A stretch of 6,339 nt of DNA from JBOGGX01 sp050744245 (GTDB lineage Bacteria > Actinomycetota > Acidimicrobiia > Acidimicrobiales > JBOGGX01), in NCBI GenBank assembly GCA_050744245.1, contig JBOGGX010000253.1, forward strand, positions 1 through 6,339, given 5' to 3'. The translations under genes were made by a program, and so were the position numbers. The notes under the pieces were generated by a model. It saw only the letters and a program-made list of their open reading frames with translations. It was not told the origin of the DNA and did no database searches. Below are positions 1 to 5,398 of the stretch, in pieces; the stretch's first letter is position 1, and the number at the start of each line of letters is the position of its first letter.

Positions 1-22
1 CTCCCGGGAGGTGCGGCAGGTC

Positions 23-55
23 GTCGCCAGATTTCGACCGTGGTTCTGCGGCGAC
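23..55. other. Small potential hairpin
   Basis: GTCGCC at 23-28 is the exact reverse complement of GGCGAC at 50-55. AGA (29-31) can further pair with TCT (45-47) across a two-base bulge (48-49), leaving a loop of about 13 nt. The right arm is shared with the longer inverted repeat, so the two pairings are mutually exclusive. There is no T-tract on either side, so an intrinsic terminator is not supported. It may simply reflect a third partial copy of the GTCGCC-containing motif. Confidence 0.35.
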
Positions 56-132
56 TTCTGCTCGGTACACGCCCCCAACCCGACACAGAGGTGAAAACGG
101 GTGGGCCTGCGGTGCGAAAGTCGCCACAGAAC
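43..132. repeat. 15-bp inverted repeat, 14 of 15 matching, 60-nt spacer
   Basis: The left arm at 43-57 reads GTTCTGCGGCGACTT and the right arm at 118-132 reads AAGTCGCCACAGAAC. They are reverse complements except at the pair 49/126. Each arm, read in the direction of the gene it would precede, gives AAGTCGCC(A/G)CAGAAC: the right arm points toward the SpoIIM-like start 59 bp from its first base, and the left arm points off the left edge. Matching orientation relative to two divergent genes suggests duplicated operator or promoter elements rather than a terminator, because the spacer is long and no T-run follows. The matches are read directly from the sequence; the regulatory role is inference. 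Confidence 0.6.
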
Positions 133-176
133 GGATCGGGCGTTGCTCGGACTCGGCGCCCGGCGACGGCGGTTCG

Positions 177-1289
177 GTGGAGGTTCACCGCACGTTCGCG
201 GGCGCTCGACCGTTCTACGGTGGGAGCCTGGACATCGACCGGTTCATCGTCGTCAACCAGCCGGCCTGGAGCCGGCTGAGCCAGCTGGTGGTGGTGGCCA
301 GGCGACCCAAACGGCTGGCCCCCGGAGAGCTCGACGAGCTGGTCCACCTCTACCAGCGGGTTTCGGCCCATCTGTCCCACGCCCGCGCCTACTACGCCGA
401 TCCCGGGCTCACGGCCCGGCTCACCGGCCTCGTGGCCCAGGCCAACTCGGTCATCTACTCGAAGGGCCGGGGGCGTCCGGTGCGCGCCGCCGGGCGGTTC
501 CTCACCGAGACTTTTCCCGCAGCCGTGTGGTTCAACCGGCGGTTCGTCGTCATCGCCGCCCTGCTCCTGATCGTTCCGGCGGCGGCCTTCGCCATCTGGT
601 TCGCCAACTCGAGCGCGGTGCGCGACCTCGTCCTCCCGCCCGAGGTGGAGGCGGCCGCCCTCGAGGCCGAGTTCGAGGACTACTACTCGTCGCAGGCGGC
701 CGAGCAGTTCGCCGGGCAGGTGTTCATCAACAACATCCAGGTGTCGTTCCTGGCCTTCGCCGGAGGCATCCTGCTCTGCGTCCCGACCGCTCTGCTGCTG
801 GTCTACAACGGCGTGGCCGTCGGGATCTGGGCCGGGTTCTTCGCGGACATCGGACACCTCGACAAGTTCTTCGGACTGATTCTCCCGCATGGCCTGCTCG
901 AGCTGACCGCCGTCTTCATCGCCGCCGCCGCCGGCCTCGCCCTGGGCTGGGCCGTCATCGCACCCGGTGACCGGACGCGCGCCACGGCCCTGGCCGAGGA
1001 GGGACGACGGTCGGTGGTGATCGTGATCGGGCTGGTGTTCGTCTTCGCCGTCGCCGCGATCACCGAGGCCATCGTGACCCCGTCCGGGCTGCCGACGGCG
1101 GCGAGGATCGGCGTCGGCGTCGCGGTCGAGGCCGTGTTCCTGGCCTACATCGCCAGCCGGGGCCGCCAGGCCGAGGCGGCCGGGCTCACCGGGCTGCTCG
1201 GCGAGGAGCGCACCCACGAGATCGACGTGCTCATGGACCAACGGGTCGCCGCGTCACCCCGCCCGCCTACAGCTGACCCCTGGCCTTGA
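177..1289 (+). CDS. SpoIIM/DUF95-family integral membrane protein
   Basis: This 370-residue membrane protein belongs to the stage II sporulation protein M (SpoIIM, DUF95) family. In endospore formers SpoIIM belongs to the engulfment machinery; in non-sporulating actinobacteria the homologue's role is unknown. The N-terminal soluble part (about 17-105) carries the typical family opening, LDIDRFIVVNQPAW, and a helical stretch ending near SHARAYY. About five hydrophobic segments follow (near 122-142, 188-212, 235-262, 278-300 and 308-326). Hallmark residues are the NN pair at 185-186, the YNG at 210-212 and the HG..E motif (H238, G239, E242). The GTG at 177 is the only usual start codon before the conserved LDIDRF; it lacks a strong Shine-Dalgarno sequence and adds about 17 residues to the common family start. 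A CTG at 228 lies exactly at LDID but is only 2 nt after GGTGGGAG. The gene faces the DUF58 gene and overlaps its 3' end by 23 bp. Confidence 0.88.
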   Translation: MEVHRTFAGARPFYGGSLDIDRFIVVNQPAWSRLSQLVVVARRPKRLAPGELDELVHLYQRVSAHLSHARAYYADPGLTARLTGLVAQANSVIYSKGRGRPVRAAGRFLTETFPAAVWFNRRFVVIAALLLIVPAAAFAIWFANSSAVRDLVLPPEVEAAALEAEFEDYYSSQAAEQFAGQVFINNIQVSFLAFAGGILLCVPTALLLVYNGVAVGIWAGFFADIGHLDKFFGLILPHGLLELTAVFIAAAAGLALGWAVIAPGDRTRATALAEEGRRSVVIVIGLVFVFAVAAITEAIVTPSGLPTAARIGVGVAVEAVFLAYIASRGRQAEAAGLTGLLGEERTHEIDVLMDQRVAASPRPPTADPWP

Positions 1290-2571
1290 TCTCCAGGTAC
1301 GCGTCGGCCAGCCGGCCGGCGAGCCGGCCCGGTGGCGCGTCGATGACGACCGCGCCCAGCCCTCGGAGCCGGGCGATCGTCCTGGCCCGTTCGTCGAGTG
1401 CGCCGACGGCCGCGGCCTTGCGGTACACACCGCTCGGATCCTCGGGCACCTCGCTGGCCCATCCGACGACCTCCGGGTCGCGCACCGAGCCGAGCAGCAC
1501 GACGTGCGAGCGGGCGATGAGCGGCAGCGCGGGCAGTAGGTACTCGCGGGCGGCCGCCTCGACCAGCTCGGTGAGTACGACGAGCAGGGCCCGGCGCCGG
1601 AACCGGGCCAGCGTCTCGGTGAACGCTCCGAGGTAGTCGCTCTCGGCCAGCTCCGGCTCGAGGTCGTACACGGCCTCGGTCACCCGACCCAGCTGGTTGC
1701 GGTGCTTGGCCGGGGGCACGACCGCCCGCACCTCGGTGTCGAAGGCGACCAGCCCGCAACGGTCGCCCAGGCGGGTGGCCACGGTGGTGATGGCCATGGC
1801 CGCGTCCATGGCGTGCTCGACCCGGGGCACGCCCGCCACCTGGCCGGCCATCACCCGGCCGTTGTCGAGCAGGACGATCACCGTCTGGTTGCGCTCGGCC
1901 CGGTAGGTGCGGACGATCGGCTTGTTGGTCCTGGCCGTGGCGGCCCAGTCGACCCGGCGGAACTCGTCGTCCGGGGTCCACTCCCGCAGCTGCTCGAACT
2001 CCGTGCCCCCGCCCCGGCCCTGGGCCGACCTCATGCCGACCTCGAGGATGCGCGCCTTGGTGATGCGCAGCTCGGCCTCGGCCCGCGACTTGAACTGGGG
2101 ATAGATCCGCAGCCGGGCCCGCACCCGCCTGGTCCGTTGCCGCCCGACCAGACCCAGCGGGCCGTACGTCCGGACGGCGAGCTCGCCCAGGTCGAACCGG
2201 CCCCGCCTGACCGGTCGGATCAGCGTCCGCGCCGTGACCGAGCCGTCGCCCGGCACCTCCACCTCGGCCCGCCGGGCCCGGGCCCGCAGCGACGGTGCCA
2301 GCTGGTCGGCGATGCCGATCCGCTGCCGGCGGCTCGTCGGGTTCGTCACCCGCCAGGCCAGCCCGGCGGTGGCCCGAAGCGTCACCACGTCGGGGAACAA
2401 CCGGTCGACGCCGATCCGGCCCGGCGCCGGGGCCAGCAGAAAGTCGGCCACCACGACGAGCAGGAGGGCGGCGTTCACGACCACCAGCCCGTTGACGCGC
2501 GCCGGGACGAACAGCACGACGGCGGCCAGCGCCAGGGTGACCAGGCCCAGGCGTCGGGTGGGCACGGGCAT
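1267..2571 (-). CDS. DUF58 domain protein with VWA-like fold, partner of MoxR ATPase
   Basis: This 434-residue protein is the DUF58 partner that usually accompanies MoxR ATPases. Two hydrophobic helices (about 8-24 and 27-46) anchor it, and a beta-rich region follows (about 60-160). The DUF58 signature runs from about 189: GTEFEQLREWTPDDEFRRVD, then W209 and ATAR, then a YRAER stretch. A VWA-like domain begins with VIVLLDNGRVM (231-241). The usual MIDAS DxSxS is D236-N-G-R here, so both serines are missing, and the later acidic position reads LTELVE (333-338). Metal binding of the classical kind is therefore doubtful; a similar D-x-G pattern is, as I recall, common in actinobacterial members. 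The ATG start lies 4 nt after the MoxR stop and has no clear Shine-Dalgarno, so it probably depends on translational coupling. It is the last gene of the operon, and its TAG stop lies inside the oppositely oriented SpoIIM-like gene. Confidence 0.93.
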   Translation of the reverse strand: MPVPTRRLGLVTLALAAVVLFVPARVNGLVVVNAALLLVVVADFLLAPAPGRIGVDRLFPDVVTLRATAGLAWRVTNPTSRRQRIGIADQLAPSLRARARRAEVEVPGDGSVTARTLIRPVRRGRFDLGELAVRTYGPLGLVGRQRTRRVRARLRIYPQFKSRAEAELRITKARILEVGMRSAQGRGGGTEFEQLREWTPDDEFRRVDWAATARTNKPIVRTYRAERNQTVIVLLDNGRVMAGQVAGVPRVEHAMDAAMAITTVATRLGDRCGLVAFDTEVRAVVPPAKHRNQLGRVTEAVYDLEPELAESDYLGAFTETLARFRRRALLVVLTELVEAAAREYLLPALPLIARSHVVLLGSVRDPEVVGWASEVPEDPSGVYRKAAAVGALDERARTIARLRGLGAVVIDAPPGRLAGRLADAYLEIKARGQL

Positions 2572-2575
2572 GTGC

Positions 2576-3577
2576 TCAGCGGGGCGCGGGCACGGTCGCC
2601 AGCACGCCGTCGAGGATGCCGTCGGCCGTCGTGCCTTCGAGCTCGAGCTCCGGTCGGACGAGGATGCGGTGCCGAAGGGTCGGCTTGGCGACGGCCTTGA
2701 CCTCGTCCGGCGTGACGAAGCTGCGTCCGGCCATCCAGGCCCAGGCCTTGGCCGCGTGGAGGAGGTAGGCCGCGCCCCTGGGCGACACGCCGAGCGTCAC
2801 CGACGGCGACTCGCGTGTCGCCCGCACCACGGCCACGATATAGGCCCGCACCGGCGGCTCGACCCGGACCTGGGCCACCAGCTGCCTGGCCGCTTCGAGA
2901 TCGGCGATGCGGGCCACGGGGCGGACGCCGGCCGCGTCGAGGTCGTGGGGATCGAGGCCGCGGTCGTGGCGGGCCAGGATCTCCTGCTCCTGCTCGAAGG
3001 TCGGATACCCCACCTGGAGCTTGAACAGAAACCGGTCGAGCTGCGCCTCGGGCAGCGGATAGGTGCCCTCGTACTCGACCGGGTTCTGGGTGGCGACCAC
3101 GACGAACGGCTCGGGCAGCGCCCGTCGCTCGCCCTCGACCGACACCTGTCGCTCCTCCATCGACTCCAGCAGGGCGGCCTGCGTCTTGGGCGGTGTCCGG
3201 TTGATCTCGTCGGCGAGGAGCAGGTTGGTGAAGACGGGGCCCGGGCGGAACGAGAAGGTGGCCCCGACCCGGTCGAAGATGACCTGGCCGACCACGTCGG
3301 ACGGCATGAGGTCCGGGGTGAACTGGACCCGCTTGAACTCAAGGTCGAGGGCGGCGGCGACCGTCTTCACCAGCAGCGTCTTGGCCACGCCGGGGACGCC
3401 CTCGAGCAGCACGTGGCCCCGCACCAGGATGGCGGCGACGAGACCTGAGACCGCGCCCTCCTGCCCGACGATCACCTTGGCCACCTCGTCGCGCAGGGCG
3501 AGGATCGAGTCCCTGGGATCGTTCGGCTCGGGTGGGTCGGGCGGCGGGTCGGGCGACGGTTCAGGCACGGTGTCCAC
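2576..3577 (-). CDS. MoxR-family AAA+ ATPase
   Basis: This 333-residue cytoplasmic AAA+ ATPase is of the MoxR family, whose members act as chaperone-like factors that mature or assemble protein complexes together with VWA-domain partners. All core motifs are intact: Walker A GVPGVAKT (60-67), Walker B LLLADEIN (119-126, D123 and E124), sensor 1 ATQNP (162-166), the EAQLDRF segment (177-183) with the predicted arginine finger region, and sensor 2 GVSPRG (263-268). A C-terminal lid domain follows. The first 22 residues form a Pro/Asp/Glu-rich, probably disordered tail, a variable feature outside the AAA+ core. The GTG at 3577 is chosen because a perfect AGGAGG lies 6 nt upstream; a second in-frame GTG three codons later is poorer. 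The start overlaps the end of the DUF4350 gene by 17 nt, and the DUF58 gene follows 4 nt after the stop. The enzyme looks fully active by motif. Confidence 0.96.
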   Translation of the reverse strand: MDTVPEPSPDPPPDPPEPNDPRDSILALRDEVAKVIVGQEGAVSGLVAAILVRGHVLLEGVPGVAKTLLVKTVAAALDLEFKRVQFTPDLMPSDVVGQVIFDRVGATFSFRPGPVFTNLLLADEINRTPPKTQAALLESMEERQVSVEGERRALPEPFVVVATQNPVEYEGTYPLPEAQLDRFLFKLQVGYPTFEQEQEILARHDRGLDPHDLDAAGVRPVARIADLEAARQLVAQVRVEPPVRAYIVAVVRATRESPSVTLGVSPRGAAYLLHAAKAWAWMAGRSFVTPDEVKAVAKPTLRHRILVRPELELEGTTADGILDGVLATVPAPR

Positions 3578-4739
3578 TGATGACCTCCTGGCGGACGGAC
3601 TGGATGAGGCGAGCCAGCTCGGCGAGGTCGGCGTCGGTGGCCGGGGGTACCGGGGCCAAGGCGGCGTACAGCCGGCTCGGATCCGTACCGGTCCGCTCGG
3701 CCACGATCTGTGCCGTCACATCGGCCGGGGTGTCGGGCGCGACCCCGAACCGCAACGCCAGGTCACGGCGCAGCTCGGCCCGGAGGATCTCGGCGGCGCG
3801 GTACGGGGCGCCGCTCACCTCGAGCAGGCCGCCGACGGCCGCGACCAGCTCGCTTCCGGCGATCTCGACCGGTTGGGTCTCCGACACCGGTCGGCCCAGC
3901 CGGCGGGACCGCCAGAGAGCGTAGATCGCGAAGGCCAGCAGGACCTGGGCGAACGCCCGCACGACGTTGTCGGGGATCAGGTCGGTCAGGGTGCGGTCGC
4001 GGACCTGGAACGGGGCCTCCAGGACTCGCACGGCGGTCCCGTCGTCCGGGGCCAGCAGGGCGGCGGCGACCACCGCGTTGTCGTCGGCGTCGAGGTTGTC
4101 GTTCATGAAGAGGTCTGGGTCGCCGATCGACACGATCACGCCGGACCCCTCCCGCTGGGCGACGACGACCGCCCGGTTGCCGTCGCCGAAGCAGCTCTCG
4201 GCGCCGTCCACCACGGCGAACGTCGACGTCGGCGCGTCGAAGGTGAACGTGCCGGCGAGGGTGATGAGCTCTGCGCCGGCGAGGGCATCGATGTCGCAGG
4301 AGCCCCGGTCGGTCAGGCCGAAGTCGAACCCGGCGGTCCCCTCGTCGGCACCGGCCGCCGCCGCGAGCGGCGATCCAGGGTCGGCCACCACCAACGTGCC
4401 ACCCTCTCGCACCCAGGAGCGCACTTCCTCGCGGCGATCGTCGCCGAGGTCGTCGGACAGGATGAGGACGACATCGTCGGCCGGCTCCGAGGCGCCCCGG
4501 CTGAGCTCGACGGACGCGCCCAGCTCCTCGAGGAACAGCACCAGCCCGCGTGTCCCTTCCGGCGCCGTCGACCGGGGACTCAACGGGATCGACGGTGCCG
4601 GCGCCCCGGCGACGAGCACGAGGGCCACGATGACCGCCGGGAGGGCCAACCAGAACAGGACCCGTCCCCGTCCGCGGGTCGACCCGCCGCCATCGGGGCC
4701 GCCCGCGGTCGCGGGCCCGGCCGCGGTCGTCGCCGTCAT
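3561..4739 (-). CDS. DUF4350 domain membrane protein
   Basis: This protein of 392 residues matches the DUF4350 family, bitopic-type membrane proteins found beside MoxR/DUF58 genes; the molecular role is unknown. After a Gly/Ala-rich cytoplasmic N-terminus come a transmembrane helix (about 27-45), an extracytoplasmic domain with the family's opening (PLSPRSTAPEGTRGLVLFLE, 52-71) and an Ile/Val-rich strand region, and the conserved late motif GDPDLFMNDNLDADDNA (206-222). A second helix (about 259-276) is followed by a charged cytoplasmic C-terminal domain. This fold is related to GATase-like domains, but no catalytic Cys-His pair is evident. C148 and C183 are the only cysteines and could form a disulfide outside the membrane. 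The ATG at 4739 forms a 4-nt ATGA overlap with the DUF4129 stop. A GTG at 4823 is in frame but would overlap DUF4129 by 88 nt and add an Arg-rich tail without family character, so I reject it. The upstream GGAG is only 2 nt from the ATG, which points to translational coupling. Confidence 0.88.
   Translation of the reverse strand: MTATTAAGPATAGGPDGGGSTRGRGRVLFWLALPAVIVALVLVAGAPAPSIPLSPRSTAPEGTRGLVLFLEELGASVELSRGASEPADDVVLILSDDLGDDRREEVRSWVREGGTLVVADPGSPLAAAAGADEGTAGFDFGLTDRGSCDIDALAGAELITLAGTFTFDAPTSTFAVVDGAESCFGDGNRAVVVAQREGSGVIVSIGDPDLFMNDNLDADDNAVVAAALLAPDDGTAVRVLEAPFQVRDRTLTDLIPDNVVRAFAQVLLAFAIYALWRSRRLGRPVSETQPVEIAGSELVAAVGGLLEVSGAPYRAAEILRAELRRDLALRFGVAPDTPADVTAQIVAERTGTDPSRLYAALAPVPPATDADLAELARLIQSVRQEVISGHRA
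3584..3589 (-). promoter_or_regulatory. Shine-Dalgarno AGGAGG for the MoxR gene
   Basis: A perfect AGGAGG sits 6 nt upstream of the GTG at 3577 and lies within the last codons of the DUF4350 gene. It is the strongest ribosome binding site in the operon, in contrast to the weak or absent sites at the other junctions. It decides the MoxR start and suggests that the ATPase can be translated independently, or at a higher level than its neighbours. Confidence 0.8.
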
Positions 4740-5392
4740 CGCTCCGACCCGGCCAGGACCCGATGGGCCGCGTCTTGAAACCGGGCGCTCTCGCCCGGTC
4801 CCGTGGGCAGATCGCCGTACCATGCCCGCTCGAACAGCTCGGTCGCGTCGTCGAACGGCACGGCCACCTCGGGCAGGACCTCGGCGACGTCGTCGCTGTA
4901 CTCGCCCGTTGTCCGGCCCGGCACCGGGGCGAGGACCCCGGACTCGACGAGCGATCCGACCAGACCTCGATAGCGGGCGAGCATCGCCTCCCGCCAGCGG
5001 CCGGCCGCCTCCAGCGTGTCCGGGTCACCCAGCCCCACCGCCGCCGGCCGGCCGTCCTCCTCGACCTCGACGTCAGGAACGGCGTCGGCGGGTGGCCGCC
5101 GGTTTCGCCTGAGCCGGACGAACCGGACCATGAGGAAGACGGCCAGGCCGAGCAGCACCGCAACCAGCAGCCAACCGATGATGCTGCCCAGCGGGCCAGG
5201 GTCGAGCGAGCCGCTCGGACCCGGATCGGTCTCCGGCGGACTGAAGTCGAGCAGATCGGAAAGCCAGTCGATGAACCGGCCGAGGAGACCCTTCTGCGAC
5301 TGGAACTCCGGCCGGCCGAGCACCTCGTCGGCCGTCTCCCGGGCCGTCTCCGGGTCGGTCTGGCCCGGCGAACCGGGCATCGGGCCGATCAT
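4736..5392 (-). CDS. DUF4129 domain membrane protein
   Basis: This 218-residue single-pass membrane protein has a C-terminal DUF4129 domain of unknown function. Its N-terminal part (about 12-50) contains the short ETADEVLGRPEF segment and an amphipathic WLSDLLDF stretch typical of actinobacterial members, followed by a Pro/Gly-rich linker and one transmembrane helix (about 70-92) ending in a basic RLRRNRR stop-transfer sequence. The cytoplasmic DUF4129 domain (about 125-215) shows the features GRWREAMLARYRGLV, GRTTGEY (159-165), and a C-terminal ATELFERAWYGD. In other bacteria DUF4129 is often fused behind a transglutaminase-like domain; here it stands alone. The ATG at 5392 lies 6 nt after the preceding stop with a GAGGG run 3 nt upstream; the ATG at 5380 is a weaker alternative. 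The stop overlaps the DUF4350 start by 4 nt. Confidence 0.88.
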   Translation of the reverse strand: MIGPMPGSPGQTDPETARETADEVLGRPEFQSQKGLLGRFIDWLSDLLDFSPPETDPGPSGSLDPGPLGSIIGWLLVAVLLGLAVFLMVRFVRLRRNRRPPADAVPDVEVEEDGRPAAVGLGDPDTLEAAGRWREAMLARYRGLVGSLVESGVLAPVPGRTTGEYSDDVAEVLPEVAVPFDDATELFERAWYGDLPTGPGESARFQDAAHRVLAGSER

Positions 5393-5398
5393 GCGCCC

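Larger units (their letters stand above)
1..176. promoter_or_regulatory. Putative divergent intergenic region upstream of the SpoIIM-like gene
   Basis: No convincing protein-coding gene is visible on either strand here. The rightward SpoIIM-like gene begins at 177. On the minus strand a GGGAG purine run sits at the extreme left edge (positions 5-1), which would suit a ribosome binding site for a leftward gene starting just outside the window. The same gene family is divergent from an RDD-family membrane protein gene in related actinobacterial loci, so that is my guess for the missing neighbour. The region contains a long inverted repeat (43-57 and 118-132) and a small hairpin (23-55). I could not recognise a clear -35/-10 pair (no good TANNNT at proper spacing), so promoter positions are not assigned. 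The function is inferred from context only. Confidence 0.45.

Noticed and set aside
1..10. Palindrome CTCCCGGGAG at the left edge
   Set aside because: It is short, cut by the window edge and expected at this GC content; half of it is better explained as a ribosome binding site for a leftward gene.
101..970. 289-codon plus-strand frame over the SpoIIM-like gene
   Set aside because: It is an alternate frame of the SpoIIM-like gene with an Arg/Pro/Gly-rich translation; the 177 frame has the membrane helices and family motifs.
1314..1329. Perfect GC hairpin GGCCGG-CGAG-CCGGCC near the convergent gene ends, considered as a bidirectional terminator
   Set aside because: It lies inside the DUF58 coding sequence (encoding a Gly/Arg/Leu/Ala repeat-like stretch), is followed by no T-run on either strand, and such GC palindromes are frequent by chance at this base composition.
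1702..3448. Overlapping plus-strand open frames of 332 and 404 codons opposite DUF58 and MoxR
   Set aside because: Same explanation: Pro/Arg/Gly/His-rich translations, no domains, and the opposite strand carries well-supported genes.
3063..4778. Very long plus-strand open frame (571 codons) opposite MoxR and DUF4350
   Set aside because: It is antisense to genes with clear family motifs. Its translation is Arg/Gly/Ala/Ser-rich low-complexity with no recognisable domain, as expected for antisense frames in GC-rich DNA.
4740..4823. Extended start (GTG 4823) for the DUF4350 gene
   Set aside because: It would overlap DUF4129 by 88 nt and add an Arg-rich tail; the ATG at 4739 forms a standard ATGA junction.
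3763..5163. 466-codon minus-strand frame overlapping DUF4350 and DUF4129
   Set aside because: It is a frame-shifted shadow of both real genes, strongly Arg-rich, and would conflict with their ATGA junction.
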